A model generated the notes under the pieces. The model saw nothing but the letters and a program-made list of their open reading frames with translations. It ran no database searches and had not been told where the DNA came from. A stretch of 64,000 nt of DNA from Bosea sp. NBC_00550 (GTDB taxonomy: Bacteria > Pseudomonadota > Alphaproteobacteria > Rhizobiales > Beijerinckiaceae). Within the stretch, counting starts at the first letter, position 1. The number at the start of each line of letters is the position of its first letter. Both the position numbers and the translations under genes were made by a program. The stretch covers positions 2,914,001 through 2,978,000 of the forward strand of contig NZ_CP102772.1 in the NCBI RefSeq assembly GCF_026020075.1, in the 5' to 3' direction. Shown here in pieces: positions 1 to 10,914 of the stretch.

Positions 1-52
1 GGACGCTCCAGCCGAGAACGGTGATTTCGGTCGTCATGGGAAGTGCGGTCAT
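1..52 (-). CDS. MAPEG family membrane protein, N-terminal fragment
   Basis: Only the first 17 codons lie in the window; the gene runs off the left edge. The start ATG (50-52, minus) follows a strong GGAGGGG ribosome-binding site. The visible residues include MTTEITVLGWS, which resembles the opening of bacterial MAPEG proteins, small four-helix membrane proteins related to eicosanoid and glutathione enzymes. A second in-frame ATG five codons later could also be the start. The family call rests on this short stretch and is tentative. Confidence 0.5.
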   Translation of the reverse strand, partial: MTALPMTTEITVLGWSV

Positions 53-139
53 GGTCCCCTCCAGCCCGGATAGGCGGGGAGCATGACAGCTTGTCGAGTT
101 CAGGCCAATCCGATCACGGGCGCGGCGGCGAAGGCGCGA

Positions 140-556
140 TCACAGCGGCGCGTTGAACGCCCAGACATGGCCGAAGGGGTCGCGCAGCCTGCCATAGCGG
201 GCGCCCCAGAACACGTCGCTCGCCGGCATGAAGATTTCGGCGCCGGCAGCCTCGGCCCTGGCCAGCGCGGCATCGACATCGGCCGGCGCCGGCAGGTTGA
301 TGCTGATCGCGACGCCAGTGCCCTTGAGGCTCGTCGGCGCCATGACATGGCCGCCGAACTCCGGGAATTCGTCATGCAGCATGATCTCGCTGCCGAACAA
401 GGCGAGGTTGGCGTGCATCACGCGCTCGCCATCCTCGGCTGGCTGCATCAAGGTGCACTGCGCGCCGAAGGCCTTCTCATAGAAGGCGATCGCCGCCTTG
501 CCGCCCCTGACGCAGAGATGCGGCTGCAGCGGCGGAACATTCGGTGGAAAAGCCAT
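140..556 (-). CDS. VOC family (PhnB/glyoxalase-like) protein
   Basis: A 138-residue vicinal-oxygen-chelate protein of the PhnB-like group. It opens with a PHLCVRGGKAAIAFYEKAFGA segment typical of the first beta-alpha-beta unit and ends with the family closing pattern DPFGHVWAF. These proteins bind a metal or small ligand; the substrate here cannot be told from sequence. The start follows an AGGAGGAG ribosome-binding site. It lies 42 bases downstream of sucB on the same strand and may be co-transcribed with the TCA operon, but no metabolic link is evident. Confidence 0.85.
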   Translation of the reverse strand: MAFPPNVPPLQPHLCVRGGKAAIAFYEKAFGAQCTLMQPAEDGERVMHANLALFGSEIMLHDEFPEFGGHVMAPTSLKGTGVAISINLPAPADVDAALARAEAAGAEIFMPASDVFWGARYGRLRDPFGHVWAFNAPL

Positions 557-598
557 GGCTCATCTCCTCCTGCCCCGCCGTCGCGGGTCTGGCTGTCC

Positions 599-1876
599 TC
601 AGAGATCGAGGACGAGGCGCGCCGGGTCCTCCAGGCCTTCCTTGACGCGGACGAGGAAGGTCACGGCCTCCTTGCCGTCGATGATGCGGTGGTCGTAGCT
701 GACCGCGAGATACATCATCGGCCGGATCTCGATCTTGCCGCCGACCACGACCGGGCGCTCCTGGATCTTGTGCATCCCCAGGATCGCCGATTGCGGCGCG
801 TTCAGGATCGGGGTCGACATCAGCGAGCCGTAGACGCCGCCATTCGAGATCGTGAAGGTGCCGCCCTGCATCTCCTCGATCGAGAGCTTGCCGTCGCGGG
901 CCTTCTTCCCGAACTCGCCGATCTTCTTCTCGACACCGGCGATGGAGAGATCGTCGGCATCGCGAACCACCGGCACGACGAGGCCCTTCTCGGTGCCGAC
1001 GGCGACGCCGATATGGTAGTAGTTCTTGTAGATGATGTCGGTGCCGTCGATCTCGGCATTGACCGCCGGGATCTCCTTCAGCGCCTGGACGCAGGCCTTC
1101 ACGAAGAAACCCATGAAGCCGAGCTTCACGCCGTGCTTCTTCTCGAAAACGTCCTTGTACTGGTTGCGCAGCGCCATGACGTTGGTCATGTCGACCTCGT
1201 TGAAGGTCGTCAGCATGGCAGCGTTGGACTGCGCCTCCTTCAGGCGGCGCGCGATGGTCTGGCGCAGCTTCGTCATCTTGACGCGCTCTTCGCGCGAGGC
1301 GTCGTCCGGCGCCGAGGGAGCGCGGACCTGCACGGGCGCGGGCGCGGCGGCCGGAGCGGCAGCGCCGCCGGTCGCGATCGCGGCCAGCATGTCGCCCTTG
1401 GTGACGCGGCCGTCCTTGCCCGAGGCCGGGACGGAGGCCGGGTTGACGCCGCTCTCGGCGGCGAGACGCGACACGGCCGGGCCGGAATCGGCAGCCTTGG
1501 TCGCCGGCTTCACCTGCGGCTCGCCGGCGATGGCGGCGGTCTTCTTCTCGGCATCGGCGACCGTGTTGGAACCGGCCTTGCCGGCCGCCTGGGCGACGGC
1601 GGCGTCGTCCTTCTTCGGCGCGGCGGCAGCAGCGGCACCGCCTTCGGCGATCGTGCCGAGCAGGGCGCTGACGCCGACCGTCTCGCCTTCCTTGGCGACG
1701 ATCTCGCCGAGCACGCCGGCGGCCGGGGCGTTGACCTCCAGCGTCACCTTGTCGGTTTCCAGCTCGACGAGAGGCTCGTCGGCCTTCACCGCCTCGCCCG
1801 GCTTCTTGAACCACTTGCCGATCGTGGCCTCGGAAACGGATTCGCCGAGGGTAGGTACGCGGATTTCGGTCGCCAT
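599..1876 (-). CDS. sucB: Dihydrolipoyllysine succinyltransferase, E2 of 2-oxoglutarate dehydrogenase
   Basis: A 425-residue E2 subunit of the 2-oxoglutarate dehydrogenase complex, moving the succinyl group from E1-bound TPP to CoA. Visible domains are an N-terminal lipoyl domain with the lipoylated lysine in ETDKVTLEV (K43), an Ala/Pro-rich linker, an E3-binding domain near residues 130-165 ([14 protein letters not shown]) and the acyltransferase core ending in [12 protein letters not shown] with catalytic H396. It follows sucA after a 129-base gap carrying a hairpin. The E3 gene (lpd) is not in the window. Confidence 0.97.
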   Translation of the reverse strand: MATEIRVPTLGESVSEATIGKWFKKPGEAVKADEPLVELETDKVTLEVNAPAAGVLGEIVAKEGETVGVSALLGTIAEGGAAAAAAPKKDDAAVAQAAGKAGSNTVADAEKKTAAIAGEPQVKPATKAADSGPAVSRLAAESGVNPASVPASGKDGRVTKGDMLAAIATGGAAAPAAAPAPVQVRAPSAPDDASREERVKMTKLRQTIARRLKEAQSNAAMLTTFNEVDMTNVMALRNQYKDVFEKKHGVKLGFMGFFVKACVQALKEIPAVNAEIDGTDIIYKNYYHIGVAVGTEKGLVVPVVRDADDLSIAGVEKKIGEFGKKARDGKLSIEEMQGGTFTISNGGVYGSLMSTPILNAPQSAILGMHKIQERPVVVGGKIEIRPMMYLAVSYDHRIIDGKEAVTFLVRVKEGLEDPARLVLDL

Positions 1877-1969
1877 GTCAGGCCTCTGTTGTCTCGTTCT
1901 CTGGCGGTCGGTTCGGCATCGGCTCGGGAACGCGGATCGGTCCCCGGAAACACCGGTGCGGCATGAAAG

Positions 1970-1998
1970 CCCGGCGGCGCCCGAAGGGCGCTGCCGGG
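1970..1998 (-). repeat. Intercistronic hairpin between sucA and sucB
   Basis: Two 13-base arms (1970-1982 and 1986-1998) form a GC-rich stem with one imperfect pair and a GAA loop. No T-run follows, so an RNA-stability, processing or attenuation element is more likely than a terminator. Confidence 0.55.
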
Positions 1999-2005
1999 AG
2001 AATAA

Positions 2006-4963
2006 TCAGCCCGCGAAGGCCTCGTCGAGGAAGGCGTTGAGCTGCGCGACGTGCTTCGACATCAGGCCGGTCGCGGTCGCGGCCGAAGCCGGACGGCCGA
2101 CATAGCGCGGCCGCTTCGACTTCGAGCCGGCATGGCCCAGCACCCATTCGAGATAGGGCTCGACGAAGGTCCAGGAGCCCATGTTCTTGGGTTCCTCCTG
2201 GCACCAGACCACGTCGGCACCCTTGAAGCGCGCCAGCTCCTGCGCCAGCGTCTTCAGCGGGAACGGATAGAGCTGTTCCACGCGCATCAGGTAGACGTCG
2301 TCGAGGCCGCGCTTCTCGCGCTCCTCAAGCAGGTCGAAATAGACCTTGCCCGAGCAGAGCACGACCCGGCGGATCTTCGAGTCCTTGACCAGCTTGGTCG
2401 ACGACCGGCCGCGCTCGGCATCATCAGCCAGCACGCGGTGGAAGGTCGATCCCTCGGCCAGCTCGCTGAGCTCGGAGACGCAGCGCTTGTGGCGCAGCAG
2501 CGACTTCGGCGTCATCAGGATGAGCGGCTTGCGGAAGTCGCGCTTCAGCTGCCGGCGCAGGATGTGGAAGTAGCTCGCCGGAGTCGAGCAGTTCGCGACC
2601 TGCATGTTGTCCTCGGCGCACATCTGCAGGAAGCGCTCGAGGCGCGCGGAGGAGTGCTCGGGACCCTGACCCTCATAGCCATGCGGCAGCAGGCAGACGA
2701 GGCCGGACATGCGCAGCCACTTGCGCTCGCCCGAGGAGATGAACTGGTCGAACACGACCTGCGCGCCATTGGCGAAGTCGCCGAACTGCGCCTCCCACAT
2801 CGTCAGCGCGTTCGGCTCCGACAGCGTATAGCCGTACTCGAAGCCGAGCACCGCCTCTTCCGAGAGCATCGAGTTGATGACCTCGTAGCGGGCCTGGTCC
2901 TCGCGGATATGGTTCAGCGAGGTGTGGCGCGCCTCGGTCTCCTGGTCGATCAGCACCGAATGGCGCTGCGAGAAGGTGCCGCGCTCGCAATCCTGGCCGG
3001 AGAGGCGGACCGGGTTGCCGTCGAGCAGCAGCGAGCCGAAGGCCAGCGCCTCGGCGGTCGCCCAGTCGATGCCCTCGCCCGCCTCCACCGCCTTCTTGCG
3101 GTTGTCGAGGAAGCGCTGGATCGTGCGGTGCGCGTTGAAGCCGGCAGGCACCGCAGTGATCTTCTCGGTGATCTCCTTGAGCACGGCTGCCTCGACGCCG
3201 GTGGCGCCGCGGCGCGGATCGTCCTCGTCCGCGCGGATCGCCTTCATGCCGGCCCAGCGGCCGTCGAGCCAGTCGGCCTTGTTCGGCTTGAAGGACTGGC
3301 CGGCGTCGAACTCGACCTCGAGCTTGCTCTTCCAGCCGGCGCGGATCTCGTCGATCTCGCCGGCGTTGAGCACGCCCTCGGCCTCGAGCTTGGCGGCGTA
3401 GAGCTCCAGCGTCGTCTTGTGGCCGCGGATCTTGCGGTACATCAGCGGCTGGGTGAAGCCCGGCTCGTCGCCCTCGTTATGGCCGAAGCGGCGATAGCAG
3501 AACATGTCGATCACGACCGGCTTGTGGAACTTCTGCCGGAACTCGATCGCGACCTTGGCAGCGAAGACGACCGCTTCCGGATCGTCGCCGTTCACGTGGA
3601 AGACGGGAGCCTCGACCATCTTCGCCACGTCGGACGGATAGGGCGAGGAGCGCGAATAGCGCGGATAGGTGGTGAAGCCGATCTGGTTGTTGATGATGAA
3701 GTGCAGCGAGCCGCCGGTGCGGTGGCCCTTGAGGCCCGACAGGCCCAGGCACTCCGCCACGACGCCCTGGCCGGCGAAAGCCGCGTCGCCATGGATCAGC
3801 AGCGGCAGCACTTTGGAACGCTCGACGATGTCGCCGAACTGGTCCTGCTTGGCGCGGACCTTGCCGAGCACGACGGGGTCGACGATCTCGAGATGCGACG
3901 GGTTGGCGGTCAGCGAGACGTGCACGTTGTTGCCGTCGAACTCGCGGTCGCTGGAGGCACCGAGATGGTACTTCACGTCGCCCGAGCCCTCGACGTCATC
4001 CGGCGCGAAGGAGCCGCCCTTGAACTCGTGGAACAGCGCGCGGTGCGGCTTGCCGAGCACCTGCGTCAGCACGTTGAGGCGGCCGCGATGGGCCATGCCG
4101 AAGACGATGTCGCGCACGCCGAGCGCGCCGCCGCGCTTGATGATCTGCTCCAGCGCCGGAACCAGCGACTCGCCGCCATCGAGGCCGAAGCGCTTGGTGC
4201 CGGTGAACTTCAGGTCGAGGAACTTCTCGAAGCCTTCGGTTTCGACCAGCTTGTTGACGATCGCGCGCTTGCCCTCGCGGGTGAAGGCGATCTCCTTGTC
4301 CGGCCCCTCGATGCGCTCCTGCAGCCAGGCCTTCTGCTCGGGGTCGGAGATGTGCATGAACTCGATGCCGACCGTGCCGCAATAAGTCCGCTGCAGGATC
4401 GCGACCATCTCGCGGACGGTCGCGAACTCCATGCCGAGCACGTTGTCGATGAAGATCTTGCGGTCGAGATCGGCCTCGCCGAAGCCGAAGGCGGCCGGCG
4501 ACAGCTCTTCCGTATCGTCGCGGCTCTCGATGCCCAGCGGGTCGAGCTTGGCATGCAGGTGGCCGCGCATGCGGAAGGCGCGGATCAGCATGATCGCGCG
4601 CACCGAGTCGCGCGTCGCCTGCTGCACGTCGGCGGCCGAGATCGTGGTGCCCGCGGCCTTAGCCTTGGCGCCCAGCTTGTCGGAAATCACCTTCTCGACC
4701 ACGGCCCAATTGCCGTCGAGCGCCGAGATCAGTTCGCTATTGGCGGTGACCGGCCAGTTCGGCTTCTTCCAGGACGCGCCCTTGGCATTCTCCAGCACGA
4801 CCTGCTTGTCGTCCTGCAGCGCGCCGAAGAAGCTCTGCCACTGCTCGTCGACCGACTTCGGGTCGGCCTCGTAGCGGGCATAGAGATCCTCGATATAGGC
4901 CGCGTTGCCGCCATAGAGGAAACCGGTCTGCGCGAGAGCCTCGTTGATGTCCTGGCGAGCCAT
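2006..4963 (-). CDS. sucA: 2-oxoglutarate dehydrogenase E1 component
   Basis: A 985-residue thiamine-diphosphate E1 that decarboxylates 2-oxoglutarate and succinylates the E2 lipoyl group. The start at 4963 (MARQDINEAL) is chosen over an in-frame codon 11 residues upstream because AGGAAGGCAGGAG lies just before it. The N-terminal E2-docking motif (FLYGGNAAYIEDLYARY), GMAHRGRLNVL, GDAAFAGQG and the HGYEGQGPEHSSARLERFL block are all canonical. Length matches the family. It precedes sucB and follows sucD in an operon-like run. A palindromic repeat lies between sucD and this gene. Confidence 0.97.
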   Translation of the reverse strand: MARQDINEALAQTGFLYGGNAAYIEDLYARYEADPKSVDEQWQSFFGALQDDKQVVLENAKGASWKKPNWPVTANSELISALDGNWAVVEKVISDKLGAKAKAAGTTISAADVQQATRDSVRAIMLIRAFRMRGHLHAKLDPLGIESRDDTEELSPAAFGFGEADLDRKIFIDNVLGMEFATVREMVAILQRTYCGTVGIEFMHISDPEQKAWLQERIEGPDKEIAFTREGKRAIVNKLVETEGFEKFLDLKFTGTKRFGLDGGESLVPALEQIIKRGGALGVRDIVFGMAHRGRLNVLTQVLGKPHRALFHEFKGGSFAPDDVEGSGDVKYHLGASSDREFDGNNVHVSLTANPSHLEIVDPVVLGKVRAKQDQFGDIVERSKVLPLLIHGDAAFAGQGVVAECLGLSGLKGHRTGGSLHFIINNQIGFTTYPRYSRSSPYPSDVAKMVEAPVFHVNGDDPEAVVFAAKVAIEFRQKFHKPVVIDMFCYRRFGHNEGDEPGFTQPLMYRKIRGHKTTLELYAAKLEAEGVLNAGEIDEIRAGWKSKLEVEFDAGQSFKPNKADWLDGRWAGMKAIRADEDDPRRGATGVEAAVLKEITEKITAVPAGFNAHRTIQRFLDNRKKAVEAGEGIDWATAEALAFGSLLLDGNPVRLSGQDCERGTFSQRHSVLIDQETEARHTSLNHIREDQARYEVINSMLSEEAVLGFEYGYTLSEPNALTMWEAQFGDFANGAQVVFDQFISSGERKWLRMSGLVCLLPHGYEGQGPEHSSARLERFLQMCAEDNMQVANCSTPASYFHILRRQLKRDFRKPLILMTPKSLLRHKRCVSELSELAEGSTFHRVLADDAERGRSSTKLVKDSKIRRVVLCSGKVYFDLLEEREKRGLDDVYLMRVEQLYPFPLKTLAQELARFKGADVVWCQEEPKNMGSWTFVEPYLEWVLGHAGSKSKRPRYVGRPASAATATGLMSKHVAQLNAFLDEAFAG

Positions 4964-5030
4964 GATGCTCCTGCCTTCCTTCGCCGCTTGCGTCACGTCC
5001 GAACCCTTGCCCGGACATCCTTCGATCTGC

Positions 5031-5110
5031 CGTCATGCTCGGGCTTGACCCGAGCATCTCTTGGGAATTGGCGGCGCGTCATGGTCGACTCAAGGCTGAC
5101 CATGACGCGC
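5031..5110. repeat. REP-like double palindrome, sucD-sucA gap
   Basis: The first palindrome (5031-5060) is ATGCTCGGG...CCCGAGCAT flanked by GTC and CTC, a form seen again near 10,663, 45,300 and 50,850. The second has perfect 13-base arms at 5074-5086 and 5098-5110. Both lie between two co-oriented TCA genes. Confidence 0.8.
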
Positions 5111-5119
5111 GAGAACGCC

Positions 5120-6004
5120 TCAGCCCTTCAACACTTCGACCAAGGTCTTTCCAAGGCGCGCCGGCGAGGGCGAGACCTTGATGCCGGCCGCTTCCATCGC
5201 CGCGATCTTGTCCTCGGCGCCGCCCTTGCCGCCCGAGATGATCGCACCCGCATGGCCCATGCGGCGGCCCGGAGGCGCCGTGCGGCCGGCGATGAAGCCG
5301 ACCATCGGCTTCTTGCGGCCGCGCTTGGCCTCGTCCTTGATGAACTGCGCCGCGTCCTCTTCGGCCGAGCCGCCGATCTCGCCGATCATGACGATCGAGG
5401 TGGTCTTGTCGTCGGCCAGGAACATCTCGAGCATGTCGATGAACTCGGTGCCCTTGACCGGGTCGCCGCCGATGCCGACGGCCGTGGTCTGGCCGAGGCC
5501 CTCGCGCGTGGTCTGGAACACCGCTTCATAGGTGAGCGTGCCCGAGCGCGAGACGATGCCGACCGAGCCGGGCTTGAAGATGTTGGCCGGCATGATGCCG
5601 ATCTTCGACTCGCCGGCGGTGACGACGCCGGGGCAGTTCGGCCCGATCAGGCGGGTCTTCGAGCCGACCAGCGAGCGCTTGACCTTGACCATGTCGAGCA
5701 CCGGGATGCCCTCGGTGATGCAGATCACCAGCGGGATCTCGGCGTCGATCGCCTCGCAGATCGCATCGGCCGCGCCCGGAGGCGGCACATAGACGACGGA
5801 CGCCGTGGCGCCGGTCTTGTCCCTGGCCTCGACGACGCTGTCGAAGACCGGCAGGCCGAGATGCAGAGAGCCGCCCTTGCCCGGCGAGGTGCCGCCGACC
5901 ATCTGCGTGCCATAGGCGATCGCCTGCTCGGAGTGGAAGGTGCCGTTCTTGCCGGTGAAGCCCTGGCAGATGACCTTGGTGTTCTTGTCGATCAGGATGG
6001 ACAT
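5120..6004 (-). CDS. sucD: Succinyl-CoA ligase, alpha subunit
   Basis: A 294-residue ADP/GDP-forming succinyl-CoA synthetase alpha subunit, which converts succinyl-CoA to succinate with substrate-level phosphorylation. It has the N-terminal CoA-binding Rossmann segment ([17 protein letters not shown]), GPNCPG in the middle, and the phosphohistidine in [13 protein letters not shown] (H251). The start follows GAGGAG. Only nine bases separate it from sucC, so the two are surely co-transcribed and probably translated in balance. Confidence 0.97.
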   Translation of the reverse strand: MSILIDKNTKVICQGFTGKNGTFHSEQAIAYGTQMVGGTSPGKGGSLHLGLPVFDSVVEARDKTGATASVVYVPPPGAADAICEAIDAEIPLVICITEGIPVLDMVKVKRSLVGSKTRLIGPNCPGVVTAGESKIGIMPANIFKPGSVGIVSRSGTLTYEAVFQTTREGLGQTTAVGIGGDPVKGTEFIDMLEMFLADDKTTSIVMIGEIGGSAEEDAAQFIKDEAKRGRKKPMVGFIAGRTAPPGRRMGHAGAIISGGKGGAEDKIAAMEAAGIKVSPSPARLGKTLVEVLKG

Positions 6005-6013
6005 GTCTGCTCC

Positions 6014-7210
<1,197 letters not shown>

Positions 7211-7247
7211 GTGCTCGGTTTCCCTGACAGCGACCGAAAATTGACGA

Positions 7248-7281
7248 GAGGGCGACGGCGCGAATCCGCGCCGTCGCCCTC
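7248..7281 (-). repeat. Strong intercistronic stem-loop between mdh and sucC
   Basis: Perfect 15-base arms (7248-7262 and 7267-7281, GAGGGCGACGGCGCG and its complement) enclose a four-base loop. No U-run follows on the minus strand, so it may act as a 3' stabiliser of mdh mRNA or a partial terminator lowering sucC expression. Confidence 0.65.
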
Positions 7282-7289
7282 ACTTAAGC

Positions 7290-8255
<966 letters not shown>

Positions 8256-8485
8256 CTAGTCCTTTTGTCCTGGCGCTGCAAAATGCCGGCGAGCCGGCCA
8301 AACCGTGCGTTCCTTTGGCCCAAACCGGGCTTTTGCCGCAACCCTTGCCCGAAAAGCGGCTTTTCCGGGGCGCCCGCCCCCGCATCGCGCGAGGGAACAG
8401 GGCAGTCTTAGATTTTTCAATGACTTGCGGGAGCACATTTCAGTGGCTCGATCGAGGATGGTCGGAATTCGAGCAGTTACAATTT

Positions 8486-8503
8486 ACGAATTCTGTAATT
8501 CGT
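8486..8503. promoter_or_regulatory. 18-bp palindrome, candidate operator upstream of mdh
   Basis: Perfect inverted arms ACGAATT and AATTCGT with a CTGT spacer, in a locally AT-rich patch 12 bases past the TetR stop codon and about 230 bases before mdh. The shape suits a dimeric regulator, possibly the adjacent TetR protein. No binding evidence exists. Confidence 0.4.
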
Positions 8504-8514
8504 CACCAGATTTT

Positions 8515-9114
8515 TCACACGATGCCGCTACCGAGCACCCGCAGGATCACGCGGATCAGGGTGGAGAGTCGCGTATCGACCGAAGCCAGCGGCACATCCG
8601 CTTCCAGCGCCAGCGAGGCGGGATGGATGAAGCGATGCGTGGCGTCGATGACGAAGGCGATGGCGCGGTCGCGGTCGCGCGGCTCGAAGACGCCCGTCGC
8701 GATGCCCTCGTCGACGACGCGCTCGAACAGGGCGCGCACGCGCGTGCGGTTGCGCCGGCTGATGGCATGGCGCTTGGCGACGGCGAGCGACAGCGCCGCG
8801 AACAGATGCGGATCCTCGCTCAGGAGGTCGCGATTGGCCTTGGCCAGCGCCAGGATCAACCGTTCGAGCTTGTCGTCGGCCGGGTCGGGCCCGTCGGCGA
8901 CATCGGCGAGCCTGCGCTCCGTCGCCTTCAGCCAGACATCGACGACAGCATCGATGAGCGCCACCCGCGAGGGAAAGTAGCGGTAGACATTGGCATGCGT
9001 CATGCCCGCCTCTTCCGCCACGGCGACGACGGTGAAGCGCTTCAGCCCGAACTTGCGCAGATGCTCGCTGGCGACCGTGAGGATGCGGGTCTCGCTCGGC
9101 TCGCGCTGCGGCAT
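8515..9114 (-). CDS. TetR family transcriptional regulator
   Basis: A 199-residue regulator with an N-terminal TetR helix-turn-helix (residues about 10-55: RILTVASEHLRKFG, VVAVAEEAGMTHANVYRYFPSR). The C-terminal ligand domain is diverged, so the inducer is unknown. It is transcribed toward mdh, and a palindrome lies between the two, so it may regulate the TCA operon or only be adjacent to it. zapE upstream is separated by a REP-like repeat. Confidence 0.88.
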   Translation of the reverse strand: MPQREPSETRILTVASEHLRKFGLKRFTVVAVAEEAGMTHANVYRYFPSRVALIDAVVDVWLKATERRLADVADGPDPADDKLERLILALAKANRDLLSEDPHLFAALSLAVAKRHAISRRNRTRVRALFERVVDEGIATGVFEPRDRDRAIAFVIDATHRFIHPASLALEADVPLASVDTRLSTLIRVILRVLGSGIV

Positions 9115-9146
9115 GGGTCAGCGATCCATCGGCTCAGATAGCACCG

Positions 9147-9297
9147 CCGTCATTCCGGGGCATCGCGCAGCGATGAGCCCGGAACCCAGAACCGATGCCC
9201 CTCGCGCGGTCGCTGTGCCATCCGATGCCTCTCTCTGGATCGGCGGCGTCGGCTCTGGATTCCGGGCTCGCCCCTGCGGGGCGCCCCGGAATGACGG
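9147..9297. repeat. REP-like composite inverted repeat (CCGTCATTCCGGGGC class)
   Basis: Perfect 15-base outer arms at 9147-9161 and 9283-9297, with inner inverted matches (GAGCCCGGAA / TTCCGGGCTC). Sister copies lie at 26,911-27,058 and 52,993-53,142. It fills the gap between the TetR gene and zapE. Confidence 0.8.
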
Positions 9298-9323
9298 TGA
9301 GGGATTCGCGCCGCCGGCCGTCA

Positions 9324-10502
9324 TCACGTCTCGACCAGACCGGTGGTGTCTCCGCTCGCCGTCGAGTCGGGGCGGCCATGCGGCATGGCGAGGTATTCCT
9401 CGGAGCGCATCTCGATGAGGCGGGACACCGTGCGGTCGAACTCGAAGGCCTCGCGCCCCTGCCTGGCATGGTAGAGCTCGTGCGGTTCGGCCGCCGCCGA
9501 GGCGACGAGCTTCACATGGTGCTCGTAGAGCGTGTCGATCAGGATGATGAAGCGCTTGGCCTCGTTGCGCCGGTCGAAATCGAGGATCGGGATGCCATCG
9601 AGCACCAGCGTATGGAAACGCTGCGCCAGCGCGATGTAGTCCGAGGCGCCATAGGCCTGGGCGCAGAGATCGGCGAAGCCCGCTCGCGCCACGCCGCCCG
9701 CCGCCTGCGGCAGGACGAGGTCGTGCCCCTGCACGTTCAGCACCGTGCGCGGCCCCTGCGCCGTGCCGGACAGTGCCTTGAAGGCCGTGTCGAGCGCGGC
9801 CTTCGCCTTGTCGTCGGCCGGCACATGGTAGACCGGCGCGCCGCCGAGCTTCTCCAGCCGGAAATCGGTGCGGGCATCGAGCTTGAGCACCTCGACCTTG
9901 GTCTGCAGCAGCGCGATGAAGGGCAGGAACAGCGCCCGGTTGAGCCCGCCCTCATAGAGGCGCGAAGGCTCGACATTCGAGGTCGCGACCACCACGACGC
10001 CGGCGGCGAACAGCGCCGTGAACAGCCGCCCCAGGATCATCGCATCGGCGATGTCGGTGACGGTGAACTCGTCGAAGCAGAGCAGGTAGGCCTCGTCCGC
10101 GAGTTCGGCGGCGACGGGCGCGATCGGGTCGGCGTCCTTGACCTCGCCGCTCTTGATCTTCTGGCGGTAGATGTTGATGCGTCCGTGCACATCGGCCAGG
10201 AACTCGTGGAAATGCACGCGGCGCTTGCGCTTCACCGGCGCGGCCTCGAAGAACATGTCCATCAGCATGGTCTTGCCGCGGCCGACCGAGCCCCAGATGT
10301 ACAGCCCTTTCGGCGCCTCGGCCGTGTCCGGCTTCTTGCCGAAGAGCCAGCCCAGCGCGCTGCCCTTGCGGGCGAGGCGGCGGGCCGCGAGAGCGGCGGT
10401 CAGGACTTCCAGCCGCTTCACCACCGCGACCTGCGCGGGATCGCGCTCGATGGCGCCCGCCTCGACCAGGGCGGCATAACGGTCGGTGATCGAGGCTGAC
10501 AT
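9324..10502 (-). CDS. zapE: Cell division protein ZapE / AFG1-like ATPase
   Basis: A 392-residue AFG1-family P-loop ATPase. Walker A is in WGSVGRGKTMLMDMFFE (about residues 90-106), Walker B in LLCFDEFTVTDIADAMIL, and a sensor-like ATSN follows. In Escherichia coli the family member ZapE acts at the Z-ring; in mitochondria AFG1 assists protein turnover. In alphaproteobacteria the gene often sits near mdh/suc, as here. It is separated from the TetR gene by a repeat and probably has its own promoter in 10,503-10,600. Confidence 0.93.
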   Translation of the reverse strand: MSASITDRYAALVEAGAIERDPAQVAVVKRLEVLTAALAARRLARKGSALGWLFGKKPDTAEAPKGLYIWGSVGRGKTMLMDMFFEAAPVKRKRRVHFHEFLADVHGRINIYRQKIKSGEVKDADPIAPVAAELADEAYLLCFDEFTVTDIADAMILGRLFTALFAAGVVVVATSNVEPSRLYEGGLNRALFLPFIALLQTKVEVLKLDARTDFRLEKLGGAPVYHVPADDKAKAALDTAFKALSGTAQGPRTVLNVQGHDLVLPQAAGGVARAGFADLCAQAYGASDYIALAQRFHTLVLDGIPILDFDRRNEAKRFIILIDTLYEHHVKLVASAAAEPHELYHARQGREAFEFDRTVSRLIEMRSEEYLAMPHGRPDSTASGDTTGLVET

Positions 10503-10597
10503 GACGGCGGGCGCTGGCGATCCGGATGAGACCAGACGGGGTTACGGCAGCCCTGCCATCATCGCAAGTCCGACGGACCGTTTCGGGAAAAGAGCGT

Positions 10598-10685
10598 GAT
10601 TCTCGGGGCGACGCATCGCGTCGACCCGAGAATCTCATGACGAGCGCGCGCCGGTTTCCGAGATGCTCGGGTCAAGCCCGAGCAT
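10598..10685. repeat. REP-like double palindrome abutting the IS110 element
   Basis: First palindrome: GATTCTCGGG (10598-10607) with CCCGAGAATC (10625-10634). Second: ATGCTCGGG (10663-10671) with CCCGAGCAT (10677-10685). The usual flank after CCCGAGCAT in this window (GACGG or CTC) is replaced by IS sequence from 10686. Confidence 0.75.
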
Positions 10686-10914
10686 TGTCTGTTTGTGATG
10701 GGGTATTGAGGTTTTGTTCCGCGTGAGCGGGATGTCTGGTCCGGCTGGCCGGCCGGACCAGACGCGACTCGTCGACCGTCCCGAGCCAGGGCTTTCGCCC
10801 GTCGTCATCGAGGTTGCGGGTCGCTTCCCTTGTCACGCTTGGTGAGTTGCCAGGGCCTCTTCGCATGAGCCGAACGCCCGCAGACAATCACAAGCCCTTC
10901 GAGGATAGCTCCCG
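10686..10914 (+). ncRNA. Candidate IS110 bridge RNA region
   Basis: IS110-group elements encode a structured bridge RNA in the noncoding left end that guides donor and target recognition. Here the left end contains an 11-bp stem (GTCTGGTCCGG 10734-10744 with its complement 10753-10763). A CCCGAGC heptamer (10780-10786) is identical to target bases 10677-10683. RNA ends and loops are not determinable by eye, so the whole noncoding end is given. Confidence 0.45.

Noticed and set aside
83-1966. A long plus-strand frame over sucB
   Set aside because: Low-complexity antisense shadow; the minus strand encodes an intact E2 with all motifs.
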